The notes under the pieces were generated by a model, which had not been told where the DNA came from, ran no database searches, and saw nothing but the letters and a program-made list of their open reading frames with translations. Positions 10,574 to 22,400 of a stretch of DNA of 64,000 nt are shown here, piece by piece. This stretch comes from Phalacrocorax aristotelis (lineage: Eukaryota; Chordata; Aves; Suliformes; Phalacrocoracidae), in NCBI RefSeq assembly GCF_949628215.1, contig NC_134279.1, positions 53,184,266-53,248,265 of the forward strand, given 5' to 3'. The position numbers and the translations under genes were made by a program. Each line of letters begins with the position of its first letter. The stretch's first letter is position 1.

Positions 10574-12092
10574 CGTGCACCAACTGCTCTTCATTGTCCT
10601 TTGGCAGCTAAAGATTAAAGCTAAAAGTGATGAGACTTGGTATTTCTGAATTAATGGTGAGGATTCTGTGTTGAATTTGGGAAAACAGTGATTGCGTTAC
10701 TGTATCTAGATTTAGTCTCAGGAATACATCTTAAATTACTAAAGAAGTAAGCTGATAACTCTTGAGCCCATCTTTTCAGGAAGTAAGAACCATATCAGTT
10801 AAAAAGATTAAATTAAAATCGTTCATCACACTTGATTTAAAAGATTGTGTTTTAGAAAGAGAAAGGATTGTTCTACTAATCATACTGATAAAATTTTACA
10901 GAACAAAGAAAGAACAGAACTGTGCCACAGCTTGTAAGGGAATAAAGCTTTTTTTACAGTAACTGTGGGGGAAAATACATGGACAGATGTTGGCATTCCA
11001 GTAACTGTGGCTAGGAAGTAGATAAAGGATCTCAATAAATCACTGCAACAGATGCTTAAGTGAGGTGTGGTTACCTAAACATACTCTAATATGAGAGGCA
11101 CCAACAGCTTTCTGGTTGAATTGCTCTCCTTTCTAAAGACTGGGAATTTTTAATTCAAGACATTATTGCCACCTGAATCAAACAAGGATATTATATTCCC
11201 TAGAGACACATCTGATCCAAAATTAGTCCAGGAAACAAGTAGCTGCAGTATAGGTCCAAAAGATGGCTGGGAATAAAAGTAAGAAGAATAGCTGGGGGCG
11301 TTATTTCAGAGAGCTTAACACAGAGAGTAAAGTCTTCAAAGACAATAAGTGTTGTACACTCTTTGTTGGAAAGAAATTATGTGCCAGTAATTCCAGACCT
11401 CTGTCATTACACACAACAATAGCATAAATCTCATATCCTAAACTTAAAATCTGTCATTAGTCTTATCATGAAATCATAAAGTAGCTAGTAACTTCTCCAT
11501 CAGGAAAGTGAAAATATGAACTGCTGTACCGATTCAGTTGAATCTGAGATCAGTCTGACCCAATACCCCATATCTCTGACAGTTGCCACAGCAAGGGTAT
11601 AAAAACATAAAAAACACAAGACAAATCTTACTCCTACATAGCTTCTCTTTCTCTTTGCCTATAGTGCAGGGAGTTAATGGGCCTAAAGTTGAACTTAAAT
11701 CATTATAAGAGTACCTGATAAACCTTTCTTAGAAAAGCCTGATCGTTTTCTTGAATCTTTTGCACTTTTACATTGAAATAGCCTGTGGCAATGAATTCCT
11801 GATTTTAACTGTATGTCTGGAAAAGTATATCATAAATTTATGGGTGTGTGCACACTCACCCCCCTTTTTTTCCTTCTTATTTTAAGACATACTAAATAAT
11901 CATTCTTTATTCATGCTTTCAGCCATTCATGATGGCATCTTTAGCAAATCTATTTCCCAAAATTTTCTAGTAGGTTGTACAGCTTGTCCCTTTTCCACGC
12001 TTTTTCTGAGATTGAGATCACCCCAAGCAGCTACATAGCACCTATAAAGATTCTTTGCTGCAGCCTTCTCTACTCATAATGATTCCTAACTT

Positions 12093-12510
12093 ATGATTTT
12101 GATCAGGGGACTGGAGCATCTCCCTTATGAGGAAAGGCTAAGACACCCAGGTTTGTTCAGCCTGGACAAGAGAAGACTGGGGGGGGATCTTATCAATGCT
12201 TATAAATATCTAAAGGGCAGGTGTCAAGAGGATGGGGCCAGCTTCTTCTCAGTGGTGCCCAACGACAAGGCATGGGGCAATGGGCACAAGTTGGAACACA
12301 GGAAGTTCCACCTCAATATGAGGAAACACTTCTTTCCTGTGAGGGTGCCAGAGCAGTGGCACAGGCTGCCCAGGGATGTTGTGGAGTCTCCTTCCCTGGA
12401 GACATTCAAAACCTGCCTAGACGACATGTTCCTGTGCCCCCTGCTCAAGCAGGGGGGTTGGACAAGACGATCTCCAGAGGTCTTTTCCAACCCCTACCAT
12501 TCTGTGATAT
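12093..12510 (+). mobile_element. CR1 LINE 3' end, about 418 bp
   Basis: A 5'-truncated CR1, plus strand. It encodes the degraded ORF2 C-terminus: [20 protein letters not shown], then [10 protein letters not shown] and [18 protein letters not shown]. It ends in the 3' UTR ttccaacccctaccattctg and a single tail unit. It is nearly co-linear with the copies at 1-271 and (inverted) 58919-59602. It lies antisense in CEP135 intron 1. Confidence 0.93.
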
Positions 12511-13192
12511 GCTACAAAATCTTATTGAATCTATAATACTAACACCAAAGACAATTATGAACTGGAGTTTTCATTCTCAGCTCTGGAAAATACCAAAATG
12601 TGTTCATTCATCAGAACTGATATGCTAATGGCTTTTTTTTTTTGCGCAATTGTGTGAAATATGTTTGCAAAGCACCTGTTCCTGTCCTGTCATTACTAGT
12701 CACGTAGTTCATTTTGCTATAAAGAGCTAGCTTTGTTTTCACCCAGGCAGCTAGTGGACCAAGTATTTGACTATAGTAATGTTCTAATACGTGCCTCTAT
12801 ACAGTCCACATACTGCGACATCTGTTACTGTAACGTTATTTTCAAGATACACTGAATGAGCCTGCACTTGCTTTGGCAAAGTCTGTTTCCAAGATGATTT
12901 GCTGGGAGTTCACTTCTGGCTAGATATTCGTACACCACTTTGCCCATAGAAAGACAACTCTTGCTCTAGAAAAACATAGTTCTTCTTCAAAGAAGCAACA
13001 AAAACCTGTAAGTTGACATTACAGTACAAGAAAACCCTATCGATTATGAGCCTGCTTGCCACCTATCTCCCCAAACTGGAAGCTTTATAGTCCTTTCAGC
13101 AACCGCAATCATTACCTATAGAGGGGCAGTCAGTCCCCTTTTAAACGGGTTTATTTTAACTTTTTTCCGTCCTCCCTCCGGGTCGGTCTTAC

Positions 13193-13650
13193 CGGACGTA
13201 CCGTTAAAAGCAAACTCTTGCGGGACGAGCCACGGAGGAGTAGCCGAGATGTTCCGGCAAGGCTTCGGCAGAGGCGTAGCTCCGGCGGAGTGCTGCAGGC
13301 CCCGAGGGAACGGGAGACCAGCGCGCAGGCCAGGCGTCGGGGGCTGCCGTCTAGGCTAACCTACGCTCCGCAGGGGCGGAACGGACGGAGGCGTCCCGGC
13401 GCCACGCTCTTCTCAGGGCCGCTACCGGCACCGCGGGGTCCCGAGACAGACGCCGAGTACCGCCGCTGCCCATCACCCGCCCTCCTCGTCTTCTTCCTCT
13501 TCCTCCTCACCCAGCCGAGGCGAGGCAAGGCAAGGCCAGGCGAGGCGAGGCGAGCCCTGCCGCCTGCCGCGCCCCCCAGCCCGGCGCTGCCACTCCTCCA
13601 CGCACCCCACCCAGCCCGTCAGGCCGCACCGCCGGTTTGAAAATGGCGCG
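13193..13650 (-). other. CEP135: Probable noncoding first exon of CEP135 (5' boundary unknown)
   Basis: The coding start exon has an acceptor inside its 5' UTR, so an upstream noncoding exon must exist. The best donor in the island on the minus strand is GTCCG|GTAAGACC at 13193. A weaker alternative, CTATAG|GTAATG, lies near 13118. The transcription start cannot be set from sequence; 13650 is a placeholder near the CHR/E2F-like element. Confidence 0.5.
13516..13554. repeat. GC-rich pentamer repeat (AGGCG/AGGCA)n
   Basis: About eight diverged five-base units (gaggc, gaggc, aaggc, aaggc, caggc, gaggc...) lie inside the CEP135 CpG island. This is a simple tandem expansion. Confidence 0.85.
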
Positions 13651-13651
13651 C
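13636..13651 (-). promoter_or_regulatory. CHR-like TTTGAA next to E2F/CDE-like GGCGCGC
   Basis: TTTGAAAATGGCGCGC on the plus strand places a CHR hexamer (13636-13641) 3 nt from an E2F-like GGCGCGC. Such pairs bind MuvB/DREAM and E2F at cell-cycle genes, and CEP135 is a centriole-cycle gene. The order and orientation differ from the textbook CDE-N4-CHR, so this is only a candidate. Confidence 0.35.
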
Positions 13652-13910
13652 GGAGCAGCGCCCGCTTCCCCCTCGTCACCTCAGCAACGGGGCACGCGCC
13701 TACACTCGCCGCCCGGCCGAGCCAACCGCCGCCCGCCCCGCCCCTTCCCGCGCGACCGGCGGCCCTCGCGCTGAAGGGCGGGGGAGTGTGACGTAACGCG
13801 CCGCCGCGTTACCGTAGACTCTGACGGCGGCCTCCAAAACGCTTCGGTGAGAGGGGCTTTCGTCAGCGCGAGGGCGGCAGGGGGGTAGCCCGCCATGGCG
13901 GCTTAGCTCC

Positions 13911-14636
13911 GGGAGAGACAGACGTTACCGTTGTCCCTGCTCTTCCAGAGGATCGTATTTGCATTTACTGCCTACAGCGTAGTCGCTTGTTGCATAGTGG
14001 CTGCAGCCAGAGTCGGGGACCGAAGTGTCTGATGTAAAAGTGACAGGTGGTCCTCTTTTATAAGCTGTCTGTGCTCGTTTAAAGGGAATTTCTCCTAAGC
14101 GTAACCCTTACCCCTGCTTGGTGTTGCTTTGGCTACTTTTTGTCACCTGCAGAGACACCGTAAGCAGGTTATACCCAACTCAGATCAAGTATTATATTAG
14201 TAAATGAGACAACTAGGATTTAATGAGCTACAAGACTGAAGTGTTAGCATGGCCATCGAAATCCAGGTGCCTCAAAAAAATAAAACTCGGGGAACTATTA
14301 GTGTTTTTTGAGTTATATCCTTGCATCTGCATCTCAAACACCAAAAATCTTACCTCTGTCTGCATGTTTATTTTGCCTGCATACAACCCCCTCTATTCAA
14401 CAACTTCACAATTTCCTCAAGCTGCACAGGAAAACGAGGTCCTGAAACACAGGCAGCTGAAGCTCCATGAGGAGGAAGGGGTTACATGCAGTGGGAGAAT
14501 ACTGATGCTACATCATACTTACCCAAGGGAAGGAAAAAAAAAAAAAGGCATGTTGAGAAATAGAGGAATTCTACTTCAATGCCCAGAGACAAACAACATA
14601 AATAACCACATTTTCACCTTTTTGAAATAATACTCC
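13911..14636. other. CEP135/EXOC1 intergenic, left part
   Basis: Unique sequence between the CEP135 island and the first of the two LTRs. No gene or repeat is recognised; the 135-codon open frame at 14223-14630 has no similarity or splice context. Confidence 0.55.
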
Positions 14637-15236
14637 TGTCCTGGTTTTGGCTGTGATAAACTTTATTTTCTTCCCAGTAGCTGGCACAGTGCTGTGTTTT
14701 GGACTTAGTATGAAAGCAATGTTGGTAACGCACCGATGTTTTGGTTGTTGCTGGGTAGCGCTTGTACTAGTCAAGGACTTTTCCAGCTCCCCATGCTCTG
14801 CCCGGTGCACAAGAAGCTGGGAGGGGAGGGGGCACAGCCAAGAGAGCTGATTCAAACTGGCCAAAGGGATATTCCATATCGTGTAACGTCATACCCAGTA
14901 TGTGAACAGGGAAGAGCTGGCCAGGGGAGGGAAGCAGCGATCACAGCTCAGGGATGGGTAGCGTTGGTCAGCAGGTGGTAAGCAGTTATATCGTTTGTGT
15001 TTCTGGTTTTTTCCCTTTTCCTTTTTATTATACTGTCGTTATTGTTATTTATTATAATAAATATTATCATTATTTTATTCTAATTATTAAACTGTTCTTA
15101 TATCAACCCACAAGTTTTTGGTGTTTTTTTTTTTTTGCTTTAGCCCTTCCGATTCTCTCCCCCATCCCGCAGGGGTGGGGGGAGTGAGTGAACGGCTTTG
15201 TGGTGGTTAGTTGCTGACTGGGGCTGAACCACAACA
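14637..15236 (+). mobile_element. LTR of an avian ERV (ERVL-like), 600 bp, copy 1
   Basis: TGTCCTGGTTTTGGCTGTGA at the left and GGGGCTGAACCACAACA at the right give TG...CA ends. It has the ordered blocks of a well-known avian LTR: gtcaaggacttttccagctc, a gacgtca-like element with a TATA-like region, an AATAAA-rich segment (about 15045-15060) and a CCATCCCGCAGGGG block before the end. Plus orientation is supported by the AATAAA placement. No exact 5-bp duplication flanks this copy alone (actcc left, atttt right). It directly abuts copy 2. Confidence 0.9.
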
Positions 15237-15750
15237 ATTTTGAATCAGAATAATGTTGATAGCAACAACTGAAACATCAGTGTGTTAAGCAGTGCTTACA
15301 CTAGTCAAGGACTTCTTCAGCTCCCCATGCTCTGACAGGTGCACAAGAATCTGGGAGGGGACACAGCTGGGACAGCTGACCCCAAATCACCAAAGGGACA
15401 TCCCATACCATATGATGTCATGCTCAGCATATAAAGCTGGGGGAAGAAGGAGGAAAGGGGAGAATGTTTGGAGTGATGTCATTTGTCTTCCCAAGTAACT
15501 GTTACACTTGATGGAGCCCTGCTTCCCCAGAGATGGCTGAGCACCTCCCTGCCCATGGGAAGGACTGAGTGAATTCCTTGTTTTGCTTTGCTTCCATGTG
15601 CAGCTTTTGCTTTACCTGTTAAACTGCCTTTATCTCAAACCATGAGTTTTCTCACTTCTACTCTTCAGATTCTCTCCCCTGTCCCACCAGGGGGGAGGTG
15701 AGCGGGCAGCTGTGTGGTGCTGAGTTGCCAGCTGGGGCTAAGCCAGGACA
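15237..15750 (+). mobile_element. LTR of the same ERV family, copy 2, 5'-truncated with microinversion
   Basis: Starts inside the family sequence (attttgaatcagaataatg aligns with the ttttggacttagtatgaaa region of copy 1) and ends GGCTAAGCCAGGACA. About 60-70 bp of the 5' end is missing. It shares a distinctive central segment (gtttggagtgatgtcatttg ... gatggagccctgcttcc) with the solo LTR at 61807-62379 rather than with copy 1, so it is another subfamily. Bases 15261-15287 are inverted relative to both other copies. The base pentamer after its end (acgcc) nearly matches the one before copy 1 (actcc). Confidence 0.88.
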
Positions 15751-16295
15751 ACGCCATAGGAATAAAGAATATGATGAACAGTTTAATTAAGAATTATAGC
15801 CATAGTCACATTACATCTCAGAACATGAATTCAATATTCCCACTGCATAAAGTTCCACATTGATACTTTCTAGAATGAGGAAGCAAAATTATTTGATAGT
15901 CTTTAATGCTTACATAATTTCCACGATGCAAATATTAGTGAAAACAGTAGTATTCTTTTTGTGTACTAGGAAGGTAGTGCTTACTGCTTTTAGCAAAGAA
16001 GGGAGTATAAATAAAATTATCTGCACATTAGGGAAAGGGAAAAATTATATCCAAAGTGTTTCACAGAATTAATGCTTTCAAACAGTACTTGAACCCAGTG
16101 GAGGAGCAACAAATCCCCGAAGGTTTCGTTTTTGCCCTGGAAGACGTTTGAAGCAGGAGTGTAACTTGACATATATGGAAGTTAACTACACATACACATG
16201 GAAATCCACCTTTTAAAACCAAATAGCACTTACAGTGTTTGATGCCCTTACACACGGGCACAAAGTTTGTTAGCTGCTCTTTCCCTTTCTAGAGC
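15751..16295 (-). other. EXOC1: EXOC1 3' UTR and downstream flank
   Basis: Immediately 3' of the EXOC1 stop on the minus strand. There is no AATAAA before the LTR pair; the only close variants are ATTAAA at 15902-15907 and 15782-15787. The UTR end is therefore unresolved. It lies either at one of these variants or further on, at AATAAA motifs inside the antisense LTR copy 1 (15024-15029, 15048-15053, 15074-15079). Confidence 0.5.
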
Positions 16296-16448
16296 TTAAT
16301 GAGACTGTGCAATACTGGAGCAGTAGTCTAAAATATCCTGTATAGTGAATTCCATAGTAATTCCTGATCCAGGATAGCAGCGAGCTATGAGCCCTTCAAA
16401 GTGCTTGTATTGTCGTATAAACTCATCTTGCATGGAATGCCACACAAC
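16296..16448 (-). CDS. EXOC1: EXOC1 last coding exon (residues 830-879, stop)
   Basis: 153 nt from a TTGGCAG acceptor to TAA at 16296-16298. It encodes [20 protein letters not shown], then [20 protein letters not shown] and a final H, nearly identical to mammals. Confidence 0.97.
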   Translation of the reverse strand, partial: VVWHSMQDEFIRQYKHFEGLIARCYPGSGITMEFTIQDILDYCSSIAQSH

Positions 16449-19400
16449 CTGCCAAAGCAAGCAAACTTTAGGAAGCGTCAAATGGCACAACACACTCTAC
16501 ATGAACTACCAAACATTGGCTCATTAACGGATTCTCAGTTCAAGTGTCATTTTAAAAATAAAGCTTGCTAACAAAGTTCAGTAAACTGAGTTGTTGCATT
16601 AAAAAAATTGATTCAAGATTTTTGCCCATTAAGTTTAAGACCTTTAATGTTTACAGGACTCCTATCAAACCTGCAAAGCAGAAAACAGTAAAGAAGCGGA
16701 AGCTGCCCTAAAAGGGGTATTGCTTTTGTCTTTAAAGAGAACACTCTGAACTGAAACACTGCTACTAATTCACTTTTCAGACTTCAAAAAGCTGTTAATA
16801 CATGCTTAGCTCTTAAATCTACTTATTTCTCCAGTGAGAAATTTTAAGGAGTATAAGAGAAAAGTAACTATCAGAAAAGATGTAATTGAAAATATATTCT
16901 GCTATAGTGTACCAGCTAAACTTTGTTTCAGGTTAGCAGTTCATTTAAATCTAGTTCTCTCTACTTCCAGTATATTTTGTAGAACAGAGAGCATCCATTA
17001 ACGGACACCAAGGGTATCAAAGGAAGTTTCCTTCTGAACTCTGTCTCTCTATCACGACAGTTCAAATCAATGTGGCAACAGATAGAATCAGAGTGGGATT
17101 ATAAAAAACCTACACTCAGAATTGGTGGTTTTTCAGACTTATGCTGAAGCTAGGCACTTCTCACAGAACACATATACAAAAGCAACAATAAAAGCCTTTG
17201 TGTAAACATTACAAGGTGTTTAAGCCATGATTTAGTTTACCTGAAGTAAGTTTTCTTCTTCACAGAGATGTTTATCTACCTTCTTGTAAAGATTATCCAA
17301 TCCCTTCTTCACTTCCTTACCAGGATATTCCTTTATAACTTTACGAAGCTCTTGTTTATTAAAAGCCAGCTGATAGCTTACTTCCTCTTCTCGTATACCT
17401 TGTGCCACACGTGCTTCAACACCTTCAAAGAAGTGCTAACAAACAATAACAGCATTAATGATTATCACAGATCTGAACTAATTAACCCAGTTTTACAAGC
17501 ATATGTGTGGTTAAATCTTGATTCTGCTTGGCAACTGCTCTGTGTTCCCACCATTTTTGTTTTTCAATTGGGCACGAAGTAGTGCTCACCCATAAATGTT
17601 AAAGCACAGCCCAACAATACTGCACTCCGTAAGTACTAGAGTAAAACTGACATCAGTCATTTCTAGAAGCAATCAAGCTTTTCTTTGCAACCTTATAACT
17701 AATACTGAATCAGCCTCAAAATCCTCAATTAACAAGCCCACAGCCTGGGAAAATACTCGTTCTTTTGTATAAGCTGAGTAAGTGTCTGAAGAGGAATTTC
17801 TCTACTTAAACCATAATTACACAATAGCAATATCTGTTCATGATTGCCCTCTCTTCTCATTGCTCCACACCAGTTGGCTCGACATAATAAAAATGGAGGG
17901 AAGTATGCCTATGGACATGCACGTAGAGCCGCATGGAGTTACCTTTCTTCACAGCAGCCCATATGGTGCTGTGTTTTAGATCTGTGACTAAAACAGGGCT
18001 GACAGCACACCAATTGTTTTCATTATTGCTGAACAGGTCAAACCTGGCCAGAGGGTACACCATACCATGTAACATCGTACTTGGCTGTAAAAATCAGGGT
18101 TAGACGGGGGGGGGGTGGTGGTGTTTGTCTCCAAGGTGGCTGTTGCTCAGAAACTGGCTGGGCATCAGCCTGCTTGTGGGAGGTAGTGAGTGACTGCCTT
18201 TGCGTCACTTTTTTTTTTTCTTTTCTCTCTCCACCCCCCCACCCCCCCCCCATTAAACTATCTTTATCTCCACCCCCAAGTTTTCTCACTTTTGCTCTTC
18301 CTATTCTCTCCCCTATCCTGCCTGGGGAGGGGAGAGTGAGCAAGCCATTGGGCGCCTTAGGTGCTGGCCAGAGTCAGCCCACATGGGAAGCAATAAAACA
18401 TTTTCATTTTCAAAAAGAGAATACATCTTAGACTTTTCAGAAATTGAATGGCCAAAATCCTGCTTATAGAAAAAGCAATGAACAGTGGGAAACATTCAGC
18501 GGGCAGAACTGAGCGTGAACCTGGGTCAGCACTCAGTTTAACACTTAGTTCAACTACTGACTTACAGAGCTTTCCTAAAACTGTTCTTCTGTTGAACAGT
18601 TCAGAAACTACAGTAATTTTCTCTGCAGATAGGGTGGGGAAATTTATCCCAAAGCTCCCGATTACTTTTCCCCTTGCTTTTTCCTTCTTCAAAACCATTT
18701 GCTTAAGACACGACTGATATTCAGTCAGTACAATTCGTTGCCATGAAAAATTTGGGGTTTTTTAATCCAAGACTGTTACCCTCATGAGTACTCTTGCCAG
18801 GCATGCTTGGGTCTAAAGTAACAAAATAAAGATTGTAAGTGCAGTGACAAAATCAGATAGTGCAGATTAACACTTGAGAAAAACTACTCTGTACCACTTA
18901 AATGTATATAAACTCAAATATACTTACATTTAATTTCTCAAGAGGCTGTCCGAGTGAGCAGATTACATAAGACTGAAGATGTTCAGTGTATTTCTGTTTG
19001 GCTTCTTTTTTCTCAGCCTCAAGACAAGAAATCTTCAAGCGAGAAAGCGTTGCAAAAATATGATGGAAGTTCTCCATCATGACCACATCTCTGGGTGTTT
19101 TCTGGCTTTCATTAGCTACTTTCTCAACTGAAAGAAAAAGGAAGCAAAATACTTAAAATACCAAAAGTACAACCGAGTTCAGGAAAACAACCAATAATGA
19201 TAACACTGTCAGAAAAGGAATTTTGTAAAGAAGTAACAGATAGGTACAGGCTCTAAGGTCATGAAATTTCTATGCCAAAAAGGTCACTTGTAAAAGAATA
19301 CAAAATAGTGACTACATATGGTCATTTACATAAGTGAGAAACAACCCACGTTCTGTGGAGGCTTACAAGCATGCTTTCATTATCCCTAACAGATATGACA

Positions 19401-22400
19401 TGACAGAACTATTTAAGAAAAGTCTCATTCCCCTCTTTGCTAGATAAGGTGGTGTTTTTTTTAAAAAAAAATCTACTTCCCAGTCTCTCAGTTTTTGCTT
19501 AGCTTATTCATTTTATGGTCAGAGTTCCTGTCAATTCCCAAATGTAATAATAAAAATGGATAATCCTGCACATACATCTCTTACTTTCATCCCCCCCCCC
19601 CCATCCCCCCCCACCCCCCCGCCCAAAGAGAAACAGGCCAGGCAAAAGGAATTCTACATATCACTCCCTTATTGCACCTAAAAGCAGGCTGAAAGAGGAT
19701 GGCTTCAACAAAGAGTGCAATTAAGTCTCTATGACTATTCATCCATTAATCATTTTGCTCAGACTACAAGGATGCCCACTGTGAAAGTGATCCTGGTCAA
19801 CAGAGTGTCAATAAAGATCACAAATTCATTTCAGCCTGAACACTGAATTGCCAACTAGGAGAAGTCTGCTACTGCCAATTTTGTTCTTCCCATCTAATTT
19901 TCTAACCACGCCCCAATTCTATCTGAAGTACTACATCTTTCTGACCCATTTCAAACATTACTTGTAAATTAAATATCCTACTGCATTAAACATACTGCTT
20001 GCACTGATTTTGTACAAAATTTTGACTGCGTTTCATCTTCATTCTTTATTTCTATCCCTTATCCTCCCCCATTATAATTCTTTGTTCTGTAAGTTTGCTC
20101 TCTACTTGTTTGAAACAGATTGTGTTTTTCTTCAGTGTTTGACTGGCATAATTTTGAACCCCTTTTAAAAGATGCCTTTCTAAATTCTTCCTACACTAGT
20201 TATTTTACCATTGTATAGTTTTGCCTGTCTATTGGTATTTGCTTAATTTTATCACTTGAACAGTAAATTCCTAAGGACAGAAAAGTGGTGTGCAATCAAG
20301 TAAAAACATTTTCAAAAATTTACTGTCCATACACAGTCTACTGTACTATGAAGTAATGTCTCTTCACAGTTACCTAATATGTTCGGAACTGCTATACTAT
20401 CATTTGCTCAAACTAGCTTTATCGACTCTACTGTCTCCTCTTGCTCAATCTTCCCCTAAAAAAAGAGGTGCATATCAGTGGTTGGGAATTGATTATCCGT
20501 GGAGTTGTTTGAAAATCTGCAGGTAAATCAGCACTGAAAGGTCTGTCTATTCATATCACTCCCATTTTAAATGGGAATTTTCCAGAGTTCATTGGCTTGC
20601 ATATCCCCCCCCACCCTTTTTTTTTTAATGTTAAATAACCCCAGTAGAACAAGGGTGTTGCTGCTGTTTTTCCAGACTACAGCTGGCAAAATAGGTAGAA
20701 CTGGAGAGACATTCTGTGTCAGCCTAGGACACAAAGGTCCTAATCTGCCAAGAAAGGGTCAAATTCACATCCAGAACTCAAGTGATTTATTTTAGACAGG
20801 GCTGCGGACATAAACAGTGTCAGGGCCAAATGCCGGGGATCCCATCCAGATTCACCTGCTTGCTTAAGCTATGCTGGGAGAGAAATGATGAGAAGCCACT
20901 TCAGATTGTGTCGTGTTGCTGCCATCTTCTCTCTCCCTCCAGAATCTTAATCACCTCCCCCTGTCATAACTGAAAGTTACTTTACAGGTATGTACAAAGA
21001 GAAATATCTACAGTTTGCTTTTTAGATGTATATTACAATCAAATGGTTTACACTTGCTCTCCTACTGATAACAGATAACCAAAATTTCAGCGCAACGACA
21101 GTCACATGGCTTGCAGTAGAGTCTTAAAAACATCATCTATTAATTGGCGCAAAACAATATATAAATAGGAGGAAACAATCATTCTAGTAATGATGACAAC
21201 CTCAGAAGACCTACCACTGACAAAAACAGCTCTAATAAGTTTTATGTAGGCTTTGTCTAGATCTCCTCGTCGTTCTGCATTTTTGAAAATTGATTCAGCG
21301 AGGGCTGCAAACTCCTCAAATTCAGCAACAAATGGAAGGATCCCAACTTTACTCTTCTTTGAGATTTTTACTTCATCCATCTGCTTCATTTGGTTACTCT
21401 TAAATTTAAAACAAGAACAGACGTTAGCCTCTAATATATCACTCCAGACCATGGAACAACTAGTAAAAGAAAAGAAAAATGCAGACATACTGAAAAACTG
21501 ACACTTATTCAAACGTGGAAATAACTTTATCTTTCAGTTAGTATATCTACTTAGTCTTCCTCCCTTTTTACGTTCAAAAATTTGTTAAGAAATAATTGGA
21601 AAGAAACAGGAAGATGGGCAAGTAAAATCTTCCAGCTTTTATTCTCCTTTGTTTACTTAGTATTAAGAAAAAAATCCCCAAACCTATCCACCAGAAGCAA
21701 TTAACAATTTTCATTCTATAATCTAACAAGGACCTTTGCTTTTCTGATCCATCCAAGCTAACAATTCCCTTTGTTACAGAAAGTTTCTTTAATCTCCTAC
21801 TGAAATTTTATTTTCTGGGTACAATCAAAAAAAAATCAGCTTCAAAATATTTTAAGCATTAAACTGAACAAGACGGTCACTTTTATGTTGGCCTAGAGTC
21901 AAATTACATTTACAACAGTAAAAAAAAGTTATACCAGCAACTATGTTTTCATTAAACTTTCCATTATTTTATATAATGGTCATACTGTATTACCAGAGGA
22001 GGTTTCTGACAGCAGAAGCTGCCTTTGCTACTGCCCAAATATATGCCATTTTATCTAAACAAAGTTTTTGTTAGATATAAGATAGAAATAACTGAACACC
22101 TGGAAGAGATGTCTATTTGGAGTATTATACTTAAAGGGGAAAAGCAAAGCCCTTGTAAGGCCATGAGGTTTTGCTCTGTTAAGTAAAAACAGTGGAGAGC
22201 TATAGTTTGCTTAAATGACTTCAGTAAGCTCAGTAAGAGTACAAGTTTAAACAAACAAATAAAAATGTCAACTAGCTCACGGCAGTGAAAGAGGGGTCCT
22301 GTTTCTCACAAATAGCTAATTATTGAAGCAAACTGGAATGGAGAGGAAAAAGAAACACAACCACTAGTTAGTTTAGCTTTTTTGAAGTTTTGGCCAGTAG

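Larger units (their letters stand above)
9148..13192 (-). other. CEP135 intron 1
   Basis: A 4.0-kb first intron between the noncoding first exon and the coding start exon. It contains one CR1 (12093-12510) and a 13-bp direct repeat near 10542-10573. The rest is unique sequence without detectable exons. Confidence 0.7.
13150..13910 (-). promoter_or_regulatory. CEP135: CpG-island promoter of CEP135
   Basis: About 750 bp rich in GC and CpG after 13 kb of AT-rich DNA, directly upstream of CEP135. It contains GC-box-like GGGCGGGGGA near 13776-13785, a CRE-like TGACGTAA at 13789-13796, a CHR/E2F-like pair at 13636-13651 and a pentamer repeat at 13516-13554. There is no clear TATA box, as is usual for such promoters. 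Long open frames across it on both strands are composition artefacts. Confidence 0.85.

Noticed and set aside
12093-12536. 147-codon open frame resembling a reverse-transcriptase protein tail
   Set aside because: It is the C-terminal reading of a truncated CR1 LINE, not a gene.
13218-13640. 140-codon open frame divergent from CEP135
   Set aside because: Arg/Pro/Ala-rich product of the CpG island with no domain, and it overlaps the likely CEP135 noncoding exon.
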